Below are positions 27,101-36,747 of a stretch of 64,000 nucleotides of DNA, piece by piece. Numbering within the stretch: the first letter of the stretch is position 1; the number at the start of each line of letters is the position of its first letter. This DNA is from Euglena gracilis. Lineage: Eukaryota; Euglenida; Euglenophyceae; Euglenales. Where the stretch lies: positions 66,560,714-66,624,713 of the forward strand of contig CP154954.1 in the NCBI GenBank assembly GCA_039621445.1, in the 5' to 3' direction. The position numbers and the translations under genes were made by a program. Under the pieces are notes generated by a model. It had not been told where the DNA came from. It did not search any database and saw nothing but the letters and a program-made list of their open reading frames with translations.

Positions 27101-29356
27101 CTAAGGGATCGGTAACGCACCAACCAATCCTCGGTCTTTGGCTGAGTTCGGTTTTGCTTCAGCACAGATTCTGCAAGACAAAATGGTTTTCCGAACTTCT
27201 TCCATCAGGTCTTTCAGAATCAAGTCAACGTGGAAATTGCTTTTCAGGAACCAGGTTGTCCTTTCGATTCCAGGATGTCCATTGATCGTGTGACACCAGA
27301 TAATTGTGTCAGGCAACTTTCTTTTCGGTAGAACAAGCTTCTTTTCATTCCACAATTTGTTCTCGTCGCGGTAAAACATGGTTCCGTCAAGCAGGGTTGC
27401 ACTGTGAGGTTGGATTCTCCCCCCAACTTGTGCATACTCCTCTTGATAGTCCTGGGCGCAAAGGTCCTTCATTTGTTCCAAAGCCTCCATTCTCAGATCA
27501 AGCTGGATGTCCATTCTTTGGAAAGCTTGTCGGGCAAGGTCCTCACTGTCAGCTTGGAAAAGTTCACAAAAGTTGTCACGGGAGAGCATATCACAGAGTT
27601 CATTCTTGGCACCAGGGATGTGATGGATGTGGAGTCGGAACTGGGACAGGAAAACCCACCAGCGTTTCAGTCGGGCATTCTCAGGGGGGTTCCCGCGAAC
27701 AAAGTACGAAACGGCAGCTTGGTCGCACATCCAGACAATGGGCAGGTGTGAGAGGATTCGGCGTTGAGATGCAATGCCCAACACCCCACCCAGCAATTCT
27801 TGTTCGTAGGTAGCGTAATTTTGGCGTGCGGGCGACCATTTCCAATTAAAATGACCGAGCGGCACGAGAACTTCGCTTTCAGTGTGGGTGTGTTTCGGGG
27901 ATCCATCACGGTTGACTCCGATCACAGCACCAAATGACTCAATTTTGTCTTTGCTCAAGTTTTGCCATTGGTAGAGGCTTGCACCGCCACCAACATCAGA
28001 GGCATCAGTGACAATCAGAATTTCTCCATCACTGTTGGGGACTCCCAAATTTCTGACATCGGCAAGTTTCGCTTTCAAGGTCTCAAAAGCAGATTGATGT
28101 TCATCGGTCCATTTGAACGGAACACCCTTTTTGGTCAGGTCAGTCAGAATGGCTGATGTGAAAGAGAACCTTGGGATGTGGCGGCGATAGAAGTTGAGGG
28201 CTCCGAGAAAACGTTGAAGGGACTTGAGATCTTTCACTTGGACACGCTGCAAAGCCTCAATTTTCTTTGTCGAGGGTTTCCACCAGCCATTTTCCCGTTG
28301 ATATCCGAGGTACTCCAGACTTTCTTTCATGAACTCACACTTGCTAAGTTTGATTCTGAGATGATCTTGTCGGGCGACTTCAAAAAACTCTCTCAAAATC
28401 TCATGGTGTTGTTCCAACGTGTGGGTTCCAATTCCAACATCATCAACCAAGGCGGCAACCACACATCCTTGCTCCAGGAGTTCCTTGGCTTTGGGTCTGC
28501 GTCGAAAATCATCGATGACTTTGTTCATTAGCTCTTGGAACACTCCAGGGGCATTGCTCAAACCAAAAGGCATCACCCTCCATTTGTACACGCGTCCATT
28601 TGGCAAAATAAAGGCAGTCAACTCCTGGGCTGGGAGAGTCAACTCCACCTGCCAAAATCCTGAGCGCATGTCCAGTTTTGACTTGAAACGCAGGGCGGCC
28701 AGGCCTTCAACAGTGGCTTCTAGGTCCGGCAGAAAACCAACGTGGGGAACAGTCTTGCAATTCAACTTGCTGTAATCACCAACAAGTCGTTTGGTTTTCG
28801 CAATTTTGGTCTCTTTGCCTTTGTCCTTCTCCACCAGGAATGAGCGAGAACAGAATCTGGGAAAATCTGAACCCTTGAATTCTTCCACCAAGCTGACAAG
28901 TTCCTCAACCTGTCTTTCCATCTCCAAAACATCAGGCTTCGGCATGGGAAAGCATTTCTCGCGAACAGTCGAACCTTGAAATTCAGGTTTTATCTCCAGA
29001 TCCATGGATACGAGTTTCTTGCAGGTACCAGGGGGTGGCAATTCTCCAAAAACATCGGAAAATTCTTGTAGGATCGATTTGATTGTGGGCTCTGCGTCCA
29101 GCTTTTCCAATTCTTGATTGAACTCGCCATGCAAAATGTCCGATTCCTTCCACTGCTTTTGGGTTGCTTGCATTTGAAGATGCGTGTGCTCCTTTGGGTT
29201 GAACAGGGATGCAATTTGTTGGAAATCACTTCGGCAGGCGGGAAACAGGGAAGAAGGTTTGGCCTTGGTGGACCACTCTCCCCCATTGGCGAATTCTCGA
29301 ACAACGGTTGAAACATCTTGGAGCAATTCGGCAATCTGGAAAATTTGTGAGTCCAC
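27101..29356 (-). pseudogene. Chromovirus 1 reverse transcriptase, RNase H and integrase zinc domain
   Basis: 751 codons. RT motifs: VGDYSKLNCKTVPHVGFLPD, SKLDMRSGFWQVELT (catalytic Asp), PFGLSNAPGVFQELMNKVI, and ALVDDVGIGT at the active site (Leu where Tyr or Phe is usual). RNase H: LIVTDASDVGGGASLYQW, YEQELLGGVLGI and DQAAVSYF. Integrase HHCC: HTINGHPGIERTTWFLKSNF then CRICAEAKP. The ORF begins out of frame with the protease part because of lesions near 29360-29400, which include a 20-bp tandem duplication (GTTCAGCCATGAACAAGTCC), and ends at TAG 27101. Otherwise the coding sequence is well kept. Confidence 0.9.
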
Positions 29357-29357
29357 T

Positions 29358-30467
29358 TCACGGGTTCAGCCATGAACAAGTCCGTTCAGCCATGAACAAG
29401 TCCAAATCCCAGGTTGAATCAAGCTCAAAATTGTCTTTCAGGGAAATTGGCGAGAGTTCGGGCAGTTTGGGCTCACAGGGCTTTGATGGTGTGCAGGGAA
29501 CAGGCGGCTTTGGCTCTTGGGCATCAACTTCCACAAAGACCTCCTTTGGTTTGTGAATGGCTTTCAGATCAGACAGACCAAGATTTTTGCATCTGCGATG
29601 GAGGTGTGCCAAAAGTCTTGGGTCAAGCTCAGACACACGATTTCGGGTGCCGTCCACCACAGAAATCAGAGTCCTCCATTGGGGTTTTGGCAGGACCCTT
29701 TGATCTTTTTCGCGCATGAATACCTTTTCATCAGGCACATTGATCTGATCAACAGTCATTCTGTCCAACAGTCTTCTCCAATTTGTGCTCGAACCTCCAC
29801 TCCAGTCAGGGGTCACAAGAACCACTTTGGCCCTGTCCATCCCGATTTTGGTCAATGTCTTTTACAGTTTGGACCACGGCGGATTTGCCCACAGAAACTC
29901 AGACTCATTGGCCATCAATTTTGACCAGTCATATTTCCCTGCGCTGTTTTCCTTCGAACAGTGGAGCAATTCATGGGCATTGCCTTGTGAAGCAAACAGG
30001 TACACTCGGATTTTGGTTGGTTCAATTCCAAGATCATTCAGCGCTTTGGCTCGCAAAGTGGGTAGCAACTGATAGCTTTCAGTGTCAAACATTCGATACA
30101 TGGAGTAAATGTGTCCTTTTTCCTCACGCAGGGGAATTGCCTCATCACCAATGACGAGACGGACAGGACGAAACAGGATTCCAGAAACTTTGGGGTGGTT
30201 CAGGAAATCCATACCAAGAACGGCATCGAACGCGGTTGTGTTCAGGACAAGCAGCTTTTGGTGAAAGTCGTTGTTCCCCAGATGCAGGGTGGTTTCAGCA
30301 ACACCTTCCGAATACACAACAGTTCCATCGCCCATCTTGACAGGGACTGCCTTTTCTCTTTGGACAGGAAGCCCTTGGGAGAAACGGGTTGAAATGGCAG
30401 ACGTGGTGGCCCCGGTATCAAGAACAGCCGACACATTTCTTCCACCAATGTTGGTTTCCAAATACAA
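29358..30467 (-). pseudogene. Chromovirus 1 aspartic protease and Dam-like module
   Basis: Residues 15-26 hold the protease motif AVLDTGATTSAI, followed by VLGMDFLNHP. After the protease comes KIRVYLFASQGNAHELL, YDWSKL, EFLWANPPWSKL (residues 190-201), an in-frame TAA at 29862, then DRAKVVLVTPDWSGG and KPQWRTLISV. This second part fits the Dam-like module seen in the DIRS and non-LTR elements: FAS-x3-NA, NPPW, and a V-P-x-W strand. It sits between protease and RT, as in the giant Ty3 element. Ty3 elements do not normally carry such a domain here. Confidence 0.75.
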
Positions 30468-31422
30468 CGTGGTGCTTGGTTTTCCCAGATATGAAATGGA
30501 TTCGAATTTGCGCTTCTTTCCAGGGTCTTCCCGAGAATTGGGGAGCGAATTGGCAGGCCAAGTTTGACTGTGTGGCAGGACGGGGCGGCTGAGGCGATGA
30601 TTGATTCAGACGCTTCTTGTCCTCACGTTTTTTTGTCCAACAAGCATCCTCATAATGGCCGACACGCTTGCAGTATTTGCAGGTTATTTTCGCCTTGAAA
30701 TTTGGCTCGTTGCTGCGGTCTGCGGGGGGTCCACGGCCGGAGGGTTTGTGTTGGTTGAAACCTTTGCCTTTGCCTTTGCCCTTGGACTTGCCTTTGCCAG
30801 GGTTGGTCGAACTTGGCTCATCACTTTCCCCAATCAGGTGGATTTTGGCAGACTTCTCACCACCGAAGGCTTTGGCTTGGGAATACAGAAAACGTTCCAG
30901 GGCATTGTCGGTGACTTTCTTTCTCCAAAACTCTTTCAGGGAATCAAAGGTCGAACATTTGTCACGGTTGTGTTCATCAGCTCTCATGTCTTTCCATTGC
31001 AGGGGGTGAATTTTGGACACAAGCATTAGAAGCTTTTCTTGCTCACCCAGGGCATCAGGGGACATCCGGGACAAAATGTCAGACATTTCCACAAACAAGG
31101 CTTCAAGCTCACCGGGGGAAGGTTCTTTTGACAACTGGGGAAGCTCGGAAAGCTGGGCTCGGAGCTAAATGTCATTTTCAACCTTTGGGTAAACTTGCAT
31201 CAGACGGGCGACAAATTCAGAAAATTCATCCACTTCTTCGGCAAGCCGTTCGACGACTCTCAAAACTTTGGGGGTTGAGGCGGCAATGGCCCAATCAAGT
31301 TGAATGCTGTCGGGCTGGTTTTCCACTCCGGTGAGGCGCATCCATCTTGAAAATGAGCGAAGCCAAAATTCTGCATCCGAACCGTCAAACTTTGGTAATT
31401 CCAGTCCAGGCACACGAGACAC
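30418..31422 (-). pseudogene. Chromovirus 1 gag with zinc knuckle
   Basis: Starts at 31422 with ELPKFDGSDAEFWLRSFSRW, typical of Ty3 capsids, runs through an in-frame TAG at 31165-31167 and continues with EKLLMLVSKIHPLQWKDMRA, a GKGKSKGKGKGKG basic stretch and the knuckle CKYCKRVGHYEDAC (C-x2-C-x4-H-x4-C). It packages element RNA. The C-terminal residues run out of frame over the protease start at 30467, so gag and pol overlap with a frame change. Confidence 0.85.
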
Positions 31423-32672
31423 AAGACCAGGCTTTCTTTCAGTGTCGGAGGTGTCAGCAGACTTTCTGGCTATCAGTTTTGGGGTCGGGGGGCGAAGGGT
31501 GACTGGGTGGTGGAGTGTTGCGAAACATGTGGGCTGCTTAATTCAAGTCCGGCGAGGCGGGCTTCAAGCTCAGCAATTTTCTGTGCAAACGACTCTTCAC
31601 CAGCTTCAGACATTTTTTTCGTTTTGGTTCGATCACTTTCTGAGTAGGTGGGCTGTGTAACAGGTTGGCAGACAAAGGCTCAAAATCTGGGTCAGGCCTG
31701 CGCTCAAAATCAGGGGGGTCACTCAAAATCTGGGACAGGCTGCGCTCAAAATCAGGGGGGGAGCAGGCTGTCAGTTGGACCTCCAAACTGGCAAACAAAC
31801 TTTCAGACTTTTGAGCTGAACAGTTGAAAATGAACTGGCAAACCACTAGGGTACAAACAGTTGAATGGAACTTTGACAAACGAGCTGGCAAACAAACTTG
31901 CAGAAATTTGCCAACAATTCTGATCAAACAATCTGGCAGACAGACTTCCAAAGCAGAATCACAGATCAGACTTGCAGACAATCTGTCAACCAACTGCTTG
32001 CCAAAACAGCTGTTGTCACTCAAAATCCTGGGGGTTTGCTGGTCAATGGGGGGATTTTGGCAAGCAGCTGGTCCAGGGGGGGCTGGTTGGCACTCAAAAT
32101 CCGTTTGTGTTGGTGTGGCAATCTTCCAAACAGACTTCCAACAATCAAACAGCAAACAATCAAACCAACAAACTTCAAGTTTTCTGTCAGACAGACTTCC
32201 AAAGTCCAGAAACACAGTTTCAAACAAACAAACTTGCAAGAAACAAGGGCTTGGAGAGAGATGTTGTGAACAAATGTCCAAATTGAATTGTCACGGTTTT
32301 GGCTTTGCAATTCAGAACTGCAGATTGAACAGTCCAAAACAACCTTGCAAACAGAAGTGGTCAATGCAAATGCCAAAATCAATTTCAGAATCTGAATTCC
32401 AAAATCTCTCTCCAACAATCTTTCTGGGGGGGGTCGCAATGTAACACTGTCGCTATGTACAACAGTGTAACAGTGAAGTACAGAAAACGTTCTACCTCCT
32501 CCGACGACTCTGCACCCAGAACTTGTTGTCCTCAAACTTGAAAACTTGAAAGATAAGGCCCCAGTGGCCACAGCAAATGCCAAAACCAGCTTCAGCCAAA
32601 ACTGCTCTGCACGAGGTCGAGGTTGTCCAGCAGCTGGCAACCACCACAACTTGAAAGTACGTAAGATCGTAG
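31423..32672 (-). other. Chromovirus 1 leader, repeat-rich
   Basis: Lies between primer-binding site and gag. On the plus strand, words like CAAACAAACTTGCA, CAGACTTCCAA and CTCAAAATC recur many times at 31660-32440. Frames here (up to 247 codons) are biased and have no motif, so I call no gene. Confidence 0.55.
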
Positions 32673-32690
32673 TACTCCTGCTGCTACCAA
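32673..32690 (-). promoter_or_regulatory. Primer-binding site of chromovirus 1
   Basis: Directly after the 5' LTR (minus strand) comes TTGGTAGCAGCAGGAGTA. TGGTAGCAG is complementary to the CUGCUACCA 3' end found in many eukaryotic initiator tRNA-Met species. The giant Ty3 element has TTGGTAGCAG in the same place (51883-51900), which supports the call. Confidence 0.6.
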
Positions 32691-33010
32691 TGTAACTTTT
32701 CTCCTTGAACTGGAACTTCTCCAAAACAACTTGATAGTTCCAAACTTGAAATGTCCTACCTCTTGTTATAATCTTGTCCAAGACACAGCCACAGGCAAAG
32801 CACGTAGTGTGCACTGCCAAACAACGAGAAAACCAAAACTGTGAAGAGGAGGTGAGAGGAATGTACAATTACAGTAGCGAAACTGTCCGCGAAGCAGTTG
32901 ATAGTGAATTTCTGAGCAGCAGGGAACTGCCAGGAAGGAGACATCGCAAAGCGACGCCTGGGTAAGAGGAAAGTGCTCTGTCCACTGGTAAATCAGGCTA
33001 CGGCGTTACA
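32691..33010 (-). repeat. Chromovirus 1 5' LTR
   Basis: 320 bp, TGTAAC...GTTACA on the plus strand, flanked by AACAT at 33011-33015. The only differences from the 3' LTR that I find are a 9-bp extra block and one substitution. Confidence 0.92.
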
Positions 33011-33015
33011 AACAT

Positions 33016-34065
33016 CAACATCGTTTAATCAGCGACTGTCGCCACCTGAACCAGCATTTTTCCCCACACCCCTTCAAACTGGACAACATCCAGGTCATCT
33101 TCAGGCAGCTGAAAAAAGGACAATGGGGTGCGAAAGTAGACTTAAAGGACGCCTACTTTCATTTAATGTTGAACCCAGCCCTAAGACCCTACATGAGGAT
33201 GACTCTGGAAGACACATGCTGGGAATTCCAGGCAGCTTGTTTTGGTTTAAATGTGCTGCCAGAAAAATTCATGAGTCTAATGAAATGCCTGGAAAAACGT
33301 TGGAGGGCCAAAGGCCTTTTATGCTTTGTGTACCTGGATGACATCCTCCTGATAGGAGACAGTCAGAAGCAAGTCAGCAACCACCTGGCCATCATGCTGG
33401 CAGATTTACTGCAGGGGGGTTTCAAAATCAACTGCAAAAAATCAATCCTTCAACCCACCCAAAATCTCCCACATCCGGGATTCCACCTCAATCTGGCACA
33501 GGGTTGGGGACAGAAAAACTGAAAATGGTTCGGAGGGAACTGGGGAAATTAGTCACACACCAGTCCCTCAGTTGCAGGAAAATGGCCTCAATTTTGGGAT
33601 GCATAAGAATCTTCTTGGTTGGGCTGCCCTTCCTCAGGGCATTCACAGACACTTTGGTAGGTTTTGTCAACCTACAGGAAAAATTTGGTTGGGATCATCA
33701 GGTTCCAATCCCAGAGGAGGTCAAATCTCAATTGCAAGATGTCAGGGAAATTCTGCAGACCTGGGGGGGGAGACCCTTCCCAAGCCCAGCCACCAGACAC
33801 CTGGAGTCAGACAGTTCAACCTTTGGTTGGGGAGGCTTGGACCTACAAGCTGGCACCCAGTTACAAGAAATTTGGCGAAAAGACTCTCATTCACATATCA
33901 ATGTAAAATAATTGATTGCAGCCATCTCCACTGTAAGGTCTTTGGCCAGGAAAAAGGACACAGTGTCCCTAACAGTGGACAACAAAGTTTCCTACTACTA
34001 TCTTCTCAAAGGTGGGGGGCAGGCTACCCCACCTGAACAAACTCATCAGACCCTTTCTCAGAGTC
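33016..34065 (+). pseudogene. DIRS 2 reverse transcriptase and RNase H-like region
   Basis: Continues from 15390 in frame: QHRLISDCRHLNQHF, AKVDLKDAYFHLML (catalytic Asp), CFGLNVLPEKFMSLM, LCFVYLDDILLIGDS (active-site YLDD intact), FKINCKKSILQPTQNL, then in a second frame RRELGKLVTHQSLSC, PFLRAFTDTLVGF, RHLESDSSTFGWGGL and HSHINVK followed by a TAA at 33907. Beyond it RSLARKKDTVSLTVDNKVS and GGRLPHLNKLIRPFLRV lead up to the TIR insertion at 34066. Frame changes occur near 33490 and at a six-G run near 34016. Confidence 0.8.
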
Positions 34066-34890
34066 ATGGCACAAAGTGGGGCCCCCATACCCCCCCATAC
34101 CCCATGCCCCCCCCATACCCCCCCATACCCCCCCATACCCCCCCATACCCCCCCAATACCCCCCCCATACCCCATGCCCCCCCCATACCCCCCCATACCC
34201 CCCCATACCCCCCCATACCCCCCCAATACCCCCCCCATACCCCCCCCTACCCCCCCATACCCCCCCCTACCCCCCCCTACCCCCCCATACCCCCCCATAC
34301 CCCACATTTTTTTTTGCCCGGAAGCGTTTGTATTGGCCTCCTGGACCATTTTGTCGTCAAATCGCGGGACTTATGCAACTGTTCGAGTGCCCGGGGAGGG
34401 GGGGCTCCCGCCCCCCCCCCCCGGACCCTCCCGGCAAAAAAAATAACCTCATCCTTGACTACCGATCTGTTTTTGTGGCCAAATCGCGCTTTGTGGTCAA
34501 ATCGCGGGACGTATGCAACTGTTCGAGTGCCCGGGGGGGGGGGTCCCGCCCCCCCCCCGGACCCCCCCCCCCGCCAAAAAAAATAACCTCACCCCTTGTC
34601 TACCGATCTTTTTTTGTGGCAAAATCGCGCTTTGTGGTCAAAGCGCGCGACGTATGCAAGTGTTCAAGGGGCAATAAACAACATTTCCAAACCCCCCCCC
34701 CCTACCCCCCACATACCCCCATACCCCCCCATACCCCCCCATACCCCCCATACCCCCCCATACCCCCCCATACCCCCCCATACCCCCCCATACCCCCCCC
34801 CCCATACCCCCCCCATACCTCCCCCATACCCCCCCATCCCCCCCCCCCACCCCCCCATACCCTAGGTATGGGGGCCCCACTTTGTGCCAT
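34066..34890. mobile_element. 825-bp TIR element with CCCCCCATA microsatellite arms
   Basis: The first 26 bp (34066-34091) and last 26 bp (34865-34890) are perfect inverted copies beginning ATGGCACAAAGTGGGG. Removing all 825 bp joins the RNase H frame as PFLRVMCFLKWCMEMG, with no clear target-site duplication. Next to each TIR lies a (CCCCCCATA)n array (34088-34310, 34690-34862). Between them a unit of about 142 bp (starting CGCGGGACTTATGCAACTG) occurs three times, the last one partial. No protein-coding capacity; the Pro-rich translations are array artefacts. Confidence 0.8.
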
Positions 34891-35407
34891 ATGTGCTTTC
34901 TCAAGTGGTGTATGGAAATGGGCATCACCCTCCAAGTTCACCGGGCCCCCTCCCAAAGCATGAAAAGCGATGCCATCAGCAGATGGCACTTCGACCCAGG
35001 GGATTACATTTTAAACCCTTTCATTTTCAAAAAAGTCATGCACATTTTCCAGCAATTCATAAACCCAACTGTGGACATGTTTGCATCACCAGAGAATCAC
35101 AAACTTTCTCAGTTTGTGAGTCGATGGCCCCATTTTCAGGCAGTGTCCACAGACAGTTTGAACTGCCCTCTGGACATGTTCTCAGAGGTTTATGCAAACA
35201 CCCCCTGGTCTGTCCTGAGCCAGTGGCTCCTGAGATTAAAGGAACACAGACATCTAAAATGCCTTCTGATTTGCTCCCTGTGGGTTTCAGCTGTGTGGTG
35301 GCCCCTGTTAATAAAACTTCGCATTCCACACACACCAGCCCTGAGAATTCTGTCTTGCCACCACATTCTTCGAGAATTGTCACGGGCAGCCCATGAGAAA
35401 GCCAAGA
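34891..35407 (+). pseudogene. DIRS 2 RNase H end and Dam-like module
   Basis: CFLKWCMEMGITLQVHRAPS, then NPTVDMFASPENHKLSQFVS, STDSLNCPLD, EVYANTPWSVLSQWLLRLKE (core NTPW in place of NPPW) and ILSCHHILRELSRAAHEKAK up to the giant element LTR at 35408. Homologous to 9880-10182 plus 11669-11900 of DIRS 1. The core Pro-to-Thr change suggests decay. The rest of the element lies beyond the window's right end. Confidence 0.75.
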
Positions 35408-36747
35408 TGTACGTCCAAAGCTTTCCCTTTTCCCCTTTTTGGAACTTTCTGTAAAAGCCTTTCGCTTTCGCCTTGGTGCGCAGCCTACTTATGGTAGGGA
35501 AAAGTCTTTGGAGTAACGAAAAGTGGTTTTCCCCTTTTCTTCCCAATTCCCCAAGAAGAAAAGCACAAAGCAAAGATTCAGAAGTTTCTTCTGAGATCAA
35601 AGTCGATTGTTCTGAGGGTTTTTCCCTCTGACAAAACCAATGGTGAAACTTGGAGATTGTGAGAGTAAAGAATACCACCTGTGGGGGAAGGAGAGAAAAG
35701 TGCTGACGTGTCCAGGGGCAGATCCCAGAAGGGTCTGCCACGATCTTACCAACTGTGGTTTCCACAGTGGTGTGACCGTCACAGAACCCACTCTGCAGAT
35801 ATCCTACAGAGCTGGGACGTGCCTGGTACACATCCCCCTCCCAGGGCTACGCCCGATTTCCTTCATGGACCAGGGTTTCCCAGTCCAGTCAGGATATCTG
35901 ACGCTGCCCCAGGTGGGGTTCACTTCTCCATTCGGTGTCTCTCCTTTCCGCACAGTGGCATCCACCCAAAGCCCAAAAACGCGCAAAAGGTTAGCCGCGT
36001 TTCGCGGTTACCTATTAGCCGTTTCGGCTTAGGTGGGGTGTGAAAAAGCCCACTGTGGGAAACGGGGCTTGGCAGGTTTCCTGACAAAGTGTCCCATCCA
36101 CCCACTTTGGGTGTGCCAAAGGCACGCGGGGTTGGTCAAGCGATTCGCTGAAAACCCAAGGGAGAGGTGTGGAAGGAGGGGCAGGCTCTTATCCTGGTCA
36201 TACCCGGATAATGCTCCTAGGCGGTCATATCCGCACTAGGAAACAAAAGCCTACTTACAAAACCGACTGCCGGCGACAGCTTTGCGGGGGTGGGGGGAAA
36301 GTAGAGAGGAGAGGGGGGCTGGCTTAGGCCAGAACAGAATTTTTGCTGTCTGGCAGCCTTAAGGGCCTTAGGGCCAAAAAGTGACAAGTTGGCCTATTAT
36401 TACGGCGTGCGCGCTGTGTGCTGTGCGTCACTTAGCGGCTTGCCAGGTTTCCCGGCTGCCAAGGTCTTCACAGCAGTAGCTCCTTCACGACGCAATAAGA
36501 GGCGATTACCTCTTACAGACGGTTTCCGTCCGGATGGCCATTGGCAGAGGGGGGGGCTCGTGGCGGGGGCGGGGGGGGGCTCTAGGATGCTTCCATCCAG
36601 AGCGTAGAGTGACACAGACCCAGGTTCATCCCAGGGCTGTTCAGCGATTTCCGCTACCAATGTATATATATGTATAGTATATGGATGTCCAGGCTCCATG
36701 AAGGCACTTACCTTACATGAGCCTGGTAATGCCGTTTCGGCATTACA
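35408..36747 (-). repeat. Giant element LTR, left
   Basis: 1,340 bp, near-identical to 51902-53241 (about a dozen small differences seen, for example near 35432, 35552 and 36570). Read on the minus strand it starts TGTAATGCCG and ends GGACGTACA. A TATA-rich stretch at 36661-36682, 65-87 bp into the LTR, is a candidate core promoter. The stop codon of the last ORF (36743-36745) lies inside the LTR start. Confidence 0.9.

Larger units (their letters stand above)
15391..33010 (-). mobile_element. Ty3/gypsy chromovirus 1, with nested insertions
   Basis: LTRs of 311 bp (15391-15701) and 320 bp (32691-33010) both begin TGTAAC and end GTTACA on the plus strand and are flanked by the 5-bp duplication AACAT (15386-15390, 33011-33015). 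On the minus strand the order is 5' LTR, primer-binding site, leader, gag with zinc knuckle, aspartic protease, Dam-like module, RT, RNase H, integrase, chromodomain, minisatellite, polypurine tract, 3' LTR. The integrase is split by the nested 18103-26576 element. Without nested DNA the element would be about 9.1 kb. In-frame stops at 31165 (TAG), 29862 (TAA) and 27101 (TAG) plus frameshifts make it inactive. Confidence 0.9.
13620..35407 (+). mobile_element. DIRS-like retrotransposon 2, split by three insertions
   Basis: Coding pieces at 13839-15390, 33016-34065 and 34891-35407 join into gag-like, RT (YLDD intact), RNase H-like (LESDSSTFGWGG) and Dam-like (VDMFASPENHKL...VYANTPWS) regions. 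The breaks are a Ty3/gypsy chromovirus (15391-33010), an 825-bp TIR element (34066-34890) and the giant Ty3/gypsy array from 35408 on. No recombinase is seen; it would lie beyond the giant array, outside the window. The frames rejoin exactly at the first and second insertion. Confidence 0.75.

Noticed and set aside
27101-31167. Host genetic code with UAG/UAA as glutamine, suggested by in-frame TAG, TAA and TAG in chromovirus 1 and the gag-UAG-pol junction
   Set aside because: Glutamine would fit at these places, but the non-LTR RT ends in a plausible TAA before its 3' region, ORF d ends in TAA, and DIRS 2 has a TAA where glutamate is more likely. Decay and readthrough explain the data.
33912-34963. 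Proline-rich ORFs such as PPYPPIPPHTPPY
   Set aside because: Artefact of the CCCCCCATA arrays within the 825-bp TIR element; both strands are open for the same reason.
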